From positions 5,642,001-5,706,000 of the forward strand of contig NZ_CP017141.1 of NCBI RefSeq assembly GCF_001721645.1: a DNA stretch of 64,000 bases. The letters are read 5' to 3'. The notes under the pieces are model-generated. The model saw only the letters and a list, made by a program, of their open reading frames with translations. It was not told the origin of the DNA and made no database searches. Positions 24,167 through 31,706 of the stretch are shown here, piece after piece. Position 1 is the first letter of the stretch, and every line of letters begins with the position of its first letter. This stretch comes from Pedobacter steynii. GTDB lineage: Bacteria; Bacteroidota; Bacteroidia; Sphingobacteriales; Sphingobacteriaceae. The translations under genes and the position numbers were made by a program.

Positions 24167-24754
24167 TTATTTATACCATTTTACTGCTTTTTGCTCTTCT
24201 CGTTTCAGGAAGGCATCTTTTGCGTCGTTGTATTCGTTGCCATCTTTCCATTCCCGTGTGCTTAATTTTTCTTTCAACAGCTGGTATTCCGCTTTGACCT
24301 GAGGATGCACACGAAGATAGTCACGGAAGGCAATGTGACGTAGCCAGTGCGCTGAATCCAATGGCAATACATGGATATGCGCTAAACGGAGTGTGTGGTC
24401 ATGTAACTCCTCAGGAATGATGTCTTCAGGTTTGATATGAATGGGTAATGATAAGCTTTTCGGGGAGCCTTTTAGCTTCACAAAAAATCTCCGATAAGGC
24501 ATATCTATATTGTAGTTCTCATAATAGATATAATCCTTATCCATCAGCAATGGGGGAATGACATCCAGCTCTTCATTATGATGCAGGCCAACCAAAATAT
24601 CAATTATGGGCTTAGCCGATAAACCCTCCACTGATGTACTGCCAATATGTTCGATCTGAGGTTTCAGAAAACCAATCTCTTTTTTGAGTTCTGTTTCAAT
24701 TTCATTGAAGGCCTGTTTCCATGAGGGCCTATAGGGTTCAAATGTAATTTTCAT
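24167..24754 (-). CDS. GrpB-family nucleotidyltransferase-like protein
   Basis: 195 residues. The family core is clear: an N-terminal YRPSWKQAFNEIETELKKEI helix, then HIGSTSVEGLSAKPIIDILVG (about 36-56) with the GS and D-x-D-type pattern of the nucleotidyltransferase fold, and LRLAHIHVLP with AHWLRHIAFRDYLR near 125-147. GrpB proteins are widespread, cytoplasmic and of uncertain substrate; some are fused to dephospho-CoA kinase. It is the first gene of a unit with an AraC regulator. Confidence 0.88.
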   Translation of the reverse strand: MKITFEPYRPSWKQAFNEIETELKKEIGFLKPQIEHIGSTSVEGLSAKPIIDILVGLHHNEELDVIPPLLMDKDYIYYENYNIDMPYRRFFVKLKGSPKSLSLPIHIKPEDIIPEELHDHTLRLAHIHVLPLDSAHWLRHIAFRDYLRVHPQVKAEYQLLKEKLSTREWKDGNEYNDAKDAFLKREEQKAVKWYK

Positions 24755-25011
24755 CTGATTGCTTTATGTGTTGGTTAAATGCGTCGGCTAAGTATAAATA
24801 ATTTGGTTCAGAAACTGCAAGTATAAAAAATCTTTATCAGCGTTTCCCTGGAGTCCAGTTCGCATCTAAAAGATAATGATTCAGAATTTTGATCATCCGG
24901 ATAACCTGGGAGATCCAAATCTGGCGAGCAGCATGGCTGCCTGGCTATCTGCTTTAACATTGCTTTTGAATTTGTAGTCTACATATGTTTTTTCTATAAA
25001 TATTCATACCA

Positions 25012-26211
25012 TTACTTTGAGAAGTTTTTGTAGGTTAAATACCTCCAAAGCCACTCGACAGGACCATATTTAAAGTACTTTAACCAAAGATTACTGATCA
25101 GGAGTTGAAACACAATGATGAACAGCGACATCAATAGGGTCAGTGTCGGACTAACTTTTGAATAAAGCGCGAATCCAACCCCTGAAAATAGGAACAGGCA
25201 TAAAATGGATTGCAGCAAATAATTTGTTGCGGCCATTCGTCCCAATGCGCTAAATGGCTTGAGGATCTTTTTCCAGTTTTCATTTCTTAATAGCAACAGG
25301 GCAGAACAGATGTAAAAAATGCCCAAAGTTGGCCCCGCGATATACGTTCCAACAACCTGCATGAAATTGTAGGAGAAGGTGGTTACTGGCTGATCGAGAT
25401 AAAGGATACTGGCTACACAAATTGGCAGTCCGATAATCAGGGCGCCGATCTGAACATTACGAATAAAGGACTCATGTTCTTTTAAATTGTCAAAAATTTT
25501 TCTTACTCCGGCGTATGCCCCCAACAGGAACATGGCAAATATCTGAGGAACAATTGACAGGTACCCTAATCTGGTTTGCATTAAATCCTGGAGATTCTGT
25601 CGAAAAATGAGAGATAAATCTCCACTCTGATAGCGCTGTATTGCAGTTAGTGCCAGTTCTTTTTTAATATTAACCAGATCTGCATTTTCGGCGTAGAAAG
25701 CATTTTCAAACAGCAATCCTCCAATGATAAATAAGATTACGGGAATGATCAGCAGATAGAAAGCCCAGCTAAGCAACCGCTGTGGTTTCGAATTCCAGAA
25801 AAACATCAGGAGAAAACCAAGAAAACTGTAGAACAAAAGAACATCACCATACCAGATAAAGTAACCATGGATTAAACCGATGATGAGCAAAATGAACAAT
25901 CGGCGGGAAAAAAGTTTTTTCGGCTGGCTTGTCTTTACCTGCGCCCCCTTCATAAAAATGGTAAATCCAAGTCCGAAGAGAAAAGAAAATACAGAAATGA
26001 ATTTCCCTTCGCCAAAAAAATGGATCAGTTTGATACTCCATTGATCCAGATTTCCATCCCAGAAAGCAGATTGATCCATATATAATGCCGGGAATGAAAA
26101 CAGGGCCATATTTACCACCAGAATACCCCATAAAGCCAGCCCCCGTATGATGTCAATTTCGTGTATTCTAGCTGTAGAATGCGTACTTAAAGGTTCAGAT
26201 TTATTATTCAT
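25012..26211 (-). CDS. DUF418 domain membrane protein
   Basis: 399 residues with about ten membrane helices. The start RIHEIDIIRGLALWGILVVNM is the typical opening of DUF418/heparan-acetyltransferase-like proteins. The C-terminal DUF418 part contains GRMAATNYLLQSILCLFLF and ends GPVEWLWRYLTY. These inner-membrane proteins are thought to be related to acyltransferases and have no confirmed role. It stands alone. A TAAATTTG at 26259-26252 (minus strand) is a possible -7 box. Confidence 0.88.
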   Translation of the reverse strand: MNNKSEPLSTHSTARIHEIDIIRGLALWGILVVNMALFSFPALYMDQSAFWDGNLDQWSIKLIHFFGEGKFISVFSFLFGLGFTIFMKGAQVKTSQPKKLFSRRLFILLIIGLIHGYFIWYGDVLLFYSFLGFLLMFFWNSKPQRLLSWAFYLLIIPVILFIIGGLLFENAFYAENADLVNIKKELALTAIQRYQSGDLSLIFRQNLQDLMQTRLGYLSIVPQIFAMFLLGAYAGVRKIFDNLKEHESFIRNVQIGALIIGLPICVASILYLDQPVTTFSYNFMQVVGTYIAGPTLGIFYICSALLLLRNENWKKILKPFSALGRMAATNYLLQSILCLFLFSGVGFALYSKVSPTLTLLMSLFIIVFQLLISNLWLKYFKYGPVEWLWRYLTYKNFSK

Positions 26212-26477
26212 TATTTTATCGTGTTAGTTCATTTGATGAGGAATTAAACAACAAATTTAGCCTACACCTACAGCCCGAGATATCAGGTTTGTGACTGAAC
26301 TGACCGAAAATGTTACTGAAGGAACCAATTGAGGCATTTAAGCGGTAAAAGTAAGCACGATCACCATTTGCTGAAAAACAGGACAATTATCAATATCTTT
26401 AAGTCTCAAAAAATATTAATCACACTTTGTCGTTCCTGAAGGATTATCCTCAATAGCAATAAAACCGGTCAAATACA

Positions 26478-26600
26478 TTGAATAAGAAATTTATTAATGA
26501 GTTTTATATACCAGATACTGATTTTATCATCGGCGTGTCTATACTAGCTATATTGACACTTTTGTTCAGTTTGCTATTCACATGGAAGTTAATGATATGA
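26478..26600 (+). CDS. Possible 40-residue single-helix membrane protein
   Basis: An open frame from a TTG at 26478 encodes NKKFINEFYIPDTDFIIGV followed by a strongly hydrophobic helix and a short basic end. Its TGA overlaps the ATG of the next gene as ATGA (26597-26600), a classic sign of translational coupling. The weak points are the non-ATG start and the lack of any recognised family. Confidence 0.4.
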   Translation: MNKKFINEFYIPDTDFIIGVSILAILTLLFSLLFTWKLMI

Positions 26601-27172
26601 GGAATACAATTCTGAAGATATACATCTTGATCTCCATATTGCTTTTAGCGAATATGAGTCTGTATTTCTTTTATAAAATAAGCCTGAGGGGATATTACAG
26701 CGATGTGATCTTATTCTGGTTCTGGTTTTTCGGGAGCATTACAATTGTCGTTATATTTTGGAAAAAGGTATTGGCTAAGCTGCTTCTGGCAATGATTGTA
26801 CTTTCTTTAATATTGAGCATTTTACCAATGGCCATCCCATTTTTCGCCTTTATATTTTCTACCACGCCATTTGGATTGTGGTTAGATAAAAATTTGAACC
26901 AGCGGTACAGAGCCCAGATTGTCGGCTATAGTGTGATGGCACACCCCGTATTGCAGGTGATAGAAAAAAGGGGCGTTTTTGAAAAACAAGTATTTCAATG
27001 CGACGACAGTCAGTTACTGAACGACAATCCTGATGTAAAGATCCGTCAGGCAAAAGACATCATCTTTAATCACGAAACAGACACAACGCTAAGCCTTACT
27101 TTATTTTATGGAGGCCCAAATAAGAAATTAACTTTTAGTAAAGCGAGTGGCAACATTATTGAAGAAAATTAA
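26597..27172 (+). CDS. Hypothetical membrane protein
   Basis: 191 residues from the ATG at 26597, chosen because it overlaps the stop of the small upstream frame as ATGA; an earlier ATG at 26582 adds five residues. Three hydrophobic helices lie within about residues 5-95. A polar domain of about 95 residues follows and probably faces the periplasm. No family is recognised. A hairpin terminator follows directly. Confidence 0.6.
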   Translation: MRNTILKIYILISILLLANMSLYFFYKISLRGYYSDVILFWFWFFGSITIVVIFWKKVLAKLLLAMIVLSLILSILPMAIPFFAFIFSTTPFGLWLDKNLNQRYRAQIVGYSVMAHPVLQVIEKRGVFEKQVFQCDDSQLLNDNPDVKIRQAKDIIFNHETDTTLSLTLFYGGPNKKLTFSKASGNIIEEN

Positions 27173-27199
27173 AATACACCTGGAAACCAGGTGCATTTT
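27171..27199. terminator. Hairpin terminator, possibly bidirectional
   Basis: AAAATACACCTGG at 27171-27183 and CCAGGTGCATTTT at 27187-27199 form a 13-bp stem with one mismatch. The A and T tracts on both sides could stop transcription from both convergent genes. Confidence 0.7.
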
Positions 27200-27222
27200 A
27201 AGTCCTATTGGATAATCCGGGA

Positions 27223-27681
27223 TTACACATTAACACCCTCCCTGGGATTTGGCTCGCCCTGACCTGTAGTGATCAGCTTAAATAAGCTGCTCTTGATATA
27301 GTGATTCCAGCTATCAAAGCAAAGATCATAACATTCATATGTCGGAACCAGGCCTCTATGTGTAAAGTGAACATGGGTTTGATTTTCCTTTTCTGAGAGC
27401 TCAAACTCAATTGTTGTACCGGTCCATTCCGTCTTATCTTCGGTGAAATTGAAATAATTATCCAGAACCAGCCAAACGACTTTTTTATCTGGTATCACTT
27501 CTATTAGCCTCATGGTACACTTATGAATATCCCTGAACTGATAGCTGAACTCATCATGAAGTTTTGCTGTACCTCCTTCAATATTTTCTGACCACCATCC
27601 ACGTACATTAGTGATGGCATCGAATACTGCATTCGGGGTTTGATCCACCGAAAAGGTTGTGTTAAAATCTTGTGTTGTCAT
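27223..27681 (-). CDS. SRPBCC (AHSA1-type) domain protein
   Basis: 152 residues with the START/SRPBCC-fold pattern: FSVDQTPNAVFDAITNVRGWW at 10-30, VVWLVLDNYF near 68-77, GTTIEFELSEKENQTHVHFTHRGL near 88-111, and a C-terminal helix. These proteins form a hydrophobic pocket; some are AHSA1-like and others bind small ligands. It is the third gene of a unit with an ArsR regulator and another SRPBCC protein, a common arrangement of unknown physiological role. Confidence 0.85.
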   Translation of the reverse strand: MTTQDFNTTFSVDQTPNAVFDAITNVRGWWSENIEGGTAKLHDEFSYQFRDIHKCTMRLIEVIPDKKVVWLVLDNYFNFTEDKTEWTGTTIEFELSEKENQTHVHFTHRGLVPTYECYDLCFDSWNHYIKSSLFKLITTGQGEPNPREGVNV

Positions 27682-27693
27682 TTTGTTTGTTTT

Positions 27694-28017
27694 TTAGTTA
27701 GGTAATTTGCTATTTAATAAAGCCTCCAATTTTTTCAGTTTAGAAGCCCAGAATTCGTCGAAGTAGGAGAGCCAGGCTTGCAGCTCTTCAAAACCATCTT
27801 TTTTCAAGATACAATAGCGCTCCCGGCCGATGTCCCGGATGGAAATAAACCCGGCGTTGTGTAATATTTTTACATGCTTTGAAACGGCCGGACGACTCAT
27901 TTCGAAGTGCTCTACCAGGCTATTAATGGTAAGGCTATCCTCTAAGAGTAGCATCAGCATCTTTCTTCTGCTGGGGTCTCCGATGACCTGAAAAGCATCA
28001 AGCGTTGATTGTTCCAT
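27694..28017 (-). CDS. ArsR-family transcriptional regulator
   Basis: 107 residues from the Met at 28017; a start at 28029 adds four residues. The winged-helix core is plain: DAFQVIGDPSRRKMLMLLLE, then TINSLVEHFEMSRPAVSKHVKIL with the recognition helix, then a beta wing GRERYCILKK. There is no metal-binding CxC motif, as expected for the non-metal ArsR group that pairs with SRPBCC proteins. The start overlaps the end of the upstream SRPBCC gene by 20 bases. It probably represses its own operon through the two palindromes at 28456-28499. Confidence 0.9.
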   Translation of the reverse strand: MEQSTLDAFQVIGDPSRRKMLMLLLEDSLTINSLVEHFEMSRPAVSKHVKILHNAGFISIRDIGRERYCILKKDGFEELQAWLSYFDEFWASKLKKLEALLNSKLPN

Positions 28018-28450
28018 GTTCTGCAGCATCTAAAAGGTTTTTTATTTTATCGAATTTCTCCAGCCAGCCGGTATATAGGCCATTGTAAAAATCAAGGTTT
28101 TCTTTTTTTGCGAAGCCGCTGTGCTCCAGAAAGACCTCTGTGCCTTTATCCGTTGGTTTCAATTCCCATATCACTATAGAATCAAGAGTGATTTTACCTT
28201 CGCCTGGGCCGCTCTTCCAGGAATAAGAAAGTCTGCTGAAGGGAACGATCTCCAATACTTTGCAATAGAAGATCCCGTCGAAGTTCAGACCCGGTATCGG
28301 ATTTGTCCGGAATTGAAAGTCCTGCCCTATGATGGGTTGAAAATCATTCTTCATGAGCCATTGTTCCATGAGCTCTGGTTTAGTCAGGTATTCCCAAACC
28401 GTTTCCTGCGGATGAGAATAGAAAAATTGATGTCTAATAATCTTTGCCAT
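27998..28450 (-). CDS. SRPBCC (AHSA1-type) domain protein
   Basis: 150 residues. The fold markers are FFYSHPQETVWEYLTKPELMEQWLM (9-33), LEIVPFSRLSYSW (67-79) and a C-terminal helix ending FDKIKNLLDAAEH. The match to the AHSA1 group is good. It is the first gene of the operon SRPBCC-ArsR-SRPBCC. The two SRPBCC products differ clearly in sequence, so they are not a recent duplication. Confidence 0.87.
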   Translation of the reverse strand: MAKIIRHQFFYSHPQETVWEYLTKPELMEQWLMKNDFQPIIGQDFQFRTNPIPGLNFDGIFYCKVLEIVPFSRLSYSWKSGPGEGKITLDSIVIWELKPTDKGTEVFLEHSGFAKKENLDFYNGLYTGWLEKFDKIKNLLDAAEHGTINA

Positions 28451-28455
28451 AATAA

Positions 28456-28503
28456 GTAACTTTGAAGTTACTCAAATATATAGGTAACTTCTGGGTTACG
28501 CAA
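28456..28503 (-). promoter_or_regulatory. Promoter with two ArsR-type operators
   Basis: On the minus strand, TTG (28503-28501), a 20-base spacer and TATATTTG (28480-28473) make a perfect Bacteroidota promoter. Two copies of GTAAC-N6-GTTAC flank the -7 box: GTAACTTTGAAGTTAC at 28456-28471, over the expected start point, and GTAACTTCTGGGTTAC at 28484-28499, filling the spacer. The copies are 28 bases apart. Binding there would block RNA polymerase, fitting autorepression by the ArsR protein of the operon. Confidence 0.75.
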
Positions 28504-28653
28504 ATGTTTTTTCAAATTTTATTTTTTCATCGATTCATTTAAAGATTTTGCTTAAATTCCCTTAAGAAATAGCTTCTTTACATTCATTATAGGAACAAAA
28601 TGCTTTTACTATCGTAAATTAGCCGCGCCAAAACACTTAATCCCCTAAAAAAT

Positions 28654-29340
28654 ATGGCCATAAAGAAAGTATTGAAAGTCGGTTTAGATTCTGCCGCACC
28701 ATTTCCCATGCATTCGGACTATAATTCTGGAAAATTTGAAGGATTTGAGGTAGATTTATTAAAAGAAATAGCTAAACACCTTGATTTTGAGATACACTAT
28801 GAAGTTTCTTTATGGCAAACTATTCTGGAGAAGTTGTTTAAAGGTGAGTTAGACCTGATCTGTTCGGCAGTAACCGTTACTTCTTCGAGAAAACACATCC
28901 TCGAATTTACAGAGCCCTATCTACATTTCAGACTGTGCGCTGTAGTACCAACAAACGGCTTATTGGAGGAATTAAAAGATTTCAAAAATAAAACGATTGG
29001 AGTAAGAACGGCAACAGAAGCTGAAAAGCATGTTCACACCAAATTCCCTGACAACAACATGTTTCATGCGGAGACGAATAAAGAGCTGTACAGAAAACTT
29101 CAGGCCGGAAAAATTGACATGTTGATTGACGATTCGCCAATTGCTGGAGGTTTCCTACAGAATAACAGCAAGTTAAAGATTGGCATGTTTCTTCCGAATA
29201 CTGATTCCCATTATGCCATTGCCATGAAGAAAGGGGACCTTGAACTGAGAAAACAGTTTAACGGAGCACTGAAAATGCTGAGGGAAAATGGAATCTACGA
29301 TGCCATTTATGAAAAATGGTTCAGCGATATACAATTTTAA
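28654..29340 (+). CDS. Substrate-binding-domain protein (SBP_bac_3) without export signal
   Basis: 228 residues with the full bilobal fold of amino-acid-type solute-binding proteins: VLKVGLDSAAPFPMHS at the start, FEGFEVDLLKEIAKHL (29-44), LICSAVTVTSSRKHILEFTEPYL (67-89), FKNKTIGVRTATEAEKHV (109-126), MLIDDSPIAGGFL, and the final EKWFSD. Unlike periplasmic members it begins directly with the fold and has no signal peptide or lipobox. No permease or ATPase gene is adjacent. It may be cytoplasmic, for example a ligand sensor or an enzyme-like relative such as cyclohexadienyl dehydratase. Confidence 0.8.
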   Translation: MAIKKVLKVGLDSAAPFPMHSDYNSGKFEGFEVDLLKEIAKHLDFEIHYEVSLWQTILEKLFKGELDLICSAVTVTSSRKHILEFTEPYLHFRLCAVVPTNGLLEELKDFKNKTIGVRTATEAEKHVHTKFPDNNMFHAETNKELYRKLQAGKIDMLIDDSPIAGGFLQNNSKLKIGMFLPNTDSHYAIAMKKGDLELRKQFNGALKMLRENGIYDAIYEKWFSDIQF

Positions 29341-29355
29341 AATTACGGCTGCGCT

Positions 29356-30180
29356 TTAGAGCTTGGTAGCGCAATACTTACAGAAATTAGCATCCTGATC
29401 ATGGCCTTCACGACCGCATCCAGGGCAAACCTGATGGTGAAAACCCTTATTTCTTGCTGCTGCAGCCATTTCAGTGGTAATGATTCCGGTAGGTACAGCA
29501 ATAATGGCATAACCGATCAGCATCATAAATGAAGCGACAAATTTCCCCATCGGCGTAACAGGAGAGATGTCGCCATAACCCACAGTAGTGATGGTCACAA
29601 TCGCCCAGTAAATACTCTCCGGAATACTGGAAAATCCATTTTCCCGGTTTTCTACCAGATACATTACAGAACCCAGAATCACCACCAGAGTGAGTACAGT
29701 GAGCATAAATATGCTGATTTTTCGCAGGCTCCCGCTTATTGCCACAGTTAGAAATTTCATTTCTGAAAGGAACCTTCCCAGCTTAAAAATTCTGAAAACA
29801 CGCATCAGTCTCAAAGCCCTCAGCGCTAGTAAGGACTGACCTCCAACAAAGATAATACTCAAATAAGAGGGGATCAGAGCGAGTAAGTCCACGATCCCCA
29901 AAGGACTTTTAACATAATTGAGCGGATGTTTGATGACCACCAACCGTAAGATATATTCTATAGTGAACAAGCCTGTAAATGTCCATTCAATTATAGAAAA
30001 TAAAGTTCCGAACCGCTGATGATAACTGTCTATACTATCTAGCATGACCACCAGAATGCTGGTAAAGATGGCAATCAGCAAACCGATATCAAAAGCTTTT
30101 CCGGCAAAGGTATTGGCTTCATAAATGATTTCATGGAGCTTTGCCCGCCAGTCTTTATACTTTTCGTTCTCCGTATTCAT
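29356..30180 (-). CDS. Voltage-gated-type potassium channel with C-terminal zinc ribbon
   Basis: 274 residues. Six membrane segments: S1 about 28-50, S2 about 62-84, S3 about 92-112, an arginine-rich S4 at 119-137 (LRALRLMRVFRIFKLGR), S5 about 153-175 and S6 about 212-238. The pore loop has the selectivity filter TTVGYGD at 198-204, which implies potassium. The end is Cys252-x2-Cys255-x11-Cys267-x2-Cys270, a zinc-ribbon that would sit in the cytoplasm below the gate. The gene starts 27 bases after the arylesterase gene and may share its transcript. Confidence 0.87.
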   Translation of the reverse strand: MNTENEKYKDWRAKLHEIIYEANTFAGKAFDIGLLIAIFTSILVVMLDSIDSYHQRFGTLFSIIEWTFTGLFTIEYILRLVVIKHPLNYVKSPLGIVDLLALIPSYLSIIFVGGQSLLALRALRLMRVFRIFKLGRFLSEMKFLTVAISGSLRKISIFMLTVLTLVVILGSVMYLVENRENGFSSIPESIYWAIVTITTVGYGDISPVTPMGKFVASFMMLIGYAIIAVPTGIITTEMAAAARNKGFHHQVCPGCGREGHDQDANFCKYCATKL

Positions 30181-30207
30181 AATGGTTTACCCTAATGTGA
30201 TCATTTT

Positions 30208-30912
30208 TTATAAAAGCCCTTTTAGCCGTGCCCATACATTTTCTGCCAGGATTTTCTGTCCTGCTACAGTCGGATGAATTCCATCTTTCTGATTCAGTTT
30301 AGGCACACCACCCACACCCTGAAGCAGGAAGGGGATCAATACCATATTGTTTTTCTTCGCCAATTCCGGAAAAATGGATTTGAATTCCTGTGCATAATCA
30401 GCCCCCATACTAGGCGGCATCTGCATTCCTGCAAGTACAAACCTCACTTTCGGATATTTCTTTTTCACTTTATCAGTGATTTCCTGAAGATTTTCTTTTG
30501 TTTGAGAAAGCGGAAGTCCCCGAAGCCCATCATTGGCCCCAAGCTCCAGCACCATAATATCAAAGGGCTGGTTCAGCAACCAATCGATCCTGGTTTTTCC
30601 CGCCGCTGAGGTTTCCCCGCTCAGTCCGGCATTTACCACTTTATAAGGCAATTTCAGAGAATCGATTTTATGTTGGATCAGGGCCGGAAAAGCTTCTGTA
30701 ATGTCCAGACCATAACCAGCAGTAAGGCTGGTTCCAAAAAACAAGATTTTCTTTACTCCATCATCAGCTTTTTTTCCTGTGGCTTTCACTGAATCTGCTT
30801 TTTCCTTTTCCTGATCCGCATTTCCTTGTCCGCCGCTACAGGAAGACATTAAGGAAGCAAGGGAAAACAGCGTCGTTAATACGATAGAACTTACAAAATA
30901 ATGACGTAACAT
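30208..30912 (-). CDS. Lipoprotein SGNH hydrolase (TesA-like arylesterase/lysophospholipase)
   Basis: 234 residues. A lipoprotein signal ends in SLMSSCSGG, so the protein is anchored in a membrane. The SGNH blocks are visible: block I reads FFGTSLTAGYG near 58-68, with Thr in place of the usual Asp of GDSL while the catalytic Ser stays; block II has Gly in NAGLSGETSAAG; block III is ELGANDG near 121; block V is DGIHPTVAGQ near 213. It would hydrolyse esters or lysophospholipids in the envelope. It is divergent from the ABC genes that follow, as tesA is from ybbA-ybbP in E. coli. Confidence 0.88.
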   Translation of the reverse strand: MLRHYFVSSIVLTTLFSLASLMSSCSGGQGNADQEKEKADSVKATGKKADDGVKKILFFGTSLTAGYGLDITEAFPALIQHKIDSLKLPYKVVNAGLSGETSAAGKTRIDWLLNQPFDIMVLELGANDGLRGLPLSQTKENLQEITDKVKKKYPKVRFVLAGMQMPPSMGADYAQEFKSIFPELAKKNNMVLIPFLLQGVGGVPKLNQKDGIHPTVAGQKILAENVWARLKGLL

Positions 30913-31016
30913 ATGTGCTTAATAAGGGTCTGAATATAGTCAATATTGCCGATAGCTTGTATATTTAGCAGATATTAAGGCATAAAATAATTACCTGACC
31001 CTAAAGAACTACGCCT

Positions 31017-31706
31017 GTGGAAAACATCCTTAACATTCGGAATGTAAGTAAGATTTACCAAAATGCCGGACATCAGCTTACGGTATTGGACAACATTAGT
31101 TTTTCTATTCAAAGAGGTTCTACTGTTTCCATTACCGGTCCTTCAGGAAGTGGAAAAACCACCTTATTAGGTCTTTGTGCCGGATTGGACCGTTCGAGTT
31201 CAGGAAGTGTGGAATTAAACCAGGTGGCACTGGATCATTTAACTGAAGACCAGAGGGCAGCTGTCAGAAACAAATACGTAGGATTTATCTTCCAGAATTT
31301 CCAGCTCTTGCCCACCTTAACGGCCTTGGAAAATGTGATGGTTCCATTGGAACTGCGGGGAGAGAAGAATATTAAAAGCCATGCCCTTGAATTATTGGAC
31401 AAAGTTGGCCTGGCAGATCGCTCCGGACACTACCCGGTGCAACTTTCGGGAGGAGAACAACAGAGGGTATCTCTGGCAAGGGCATTTTCCAATAAACCAG
31501 ATATCCTGTTTGCTGATGAGCCCACGGGTAATCTGGATGCTGAAACCAGCGATAAGGTGATAAAATTAATGTTTGACCTGAATCAGGAAGCCGGAACAAC
31601 ACTGGTTATTGTAACCCATGACCTGGACCTTGCGGCTAAAACCAACCGGATGATTAAATTAAAAGGCGGACTGATCATTTCGGATTTAGAATTGAGCCAT
31701 GCCTGA
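31017..31706 (+). CDS. ABC transporter ATP-binding protein (YbbA/LolD type)
   Basis: 229 residues from a GTG at 31017. It has Walker A GPSGSGKTT at 41-49, Q-loop FQNFQ near 92-96, signature LSGGEQQR at 143-150, Walker B ILFADE at 163-168 and H-loop His201. The sequence belongs to the MacB/LolD group, which works with FtsX-type permeases in mechanical work on lipids or lipoproteins and not in pore transport. The permease gene overlaps it by eight bases. Confidence 0.92.
   Translation: MENILNIRNVSKIYQNAGHQLTVLDNISFSIQRGSTVSITGPSGSGKTTLLGLCAGLDRSSSGSVELNQVALDHLTEDQRAAVRNKYVGFIFQNFQLLPTLTALENVMVPLELRGEKNIKSHALELLDKVGLADRSGHYPVQLSGGEQQRVSLARAFSNKPDILFADEPTGNLDAETSDKVIKLMFDLNQEAGTTLVIVTHDLDLAAKTNRMIKLKGGLIISDLELSHA

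Noticed and set aside
24837..24944. Short minus-strand frame ending in LLDANWTPGKR in the gap before the DUF418 gene
   Set aside because: It spans only about 36 codons between stops, has no clear start and no recognisable family. It might be a gene remnant, but the evidence is too thin to annotate.
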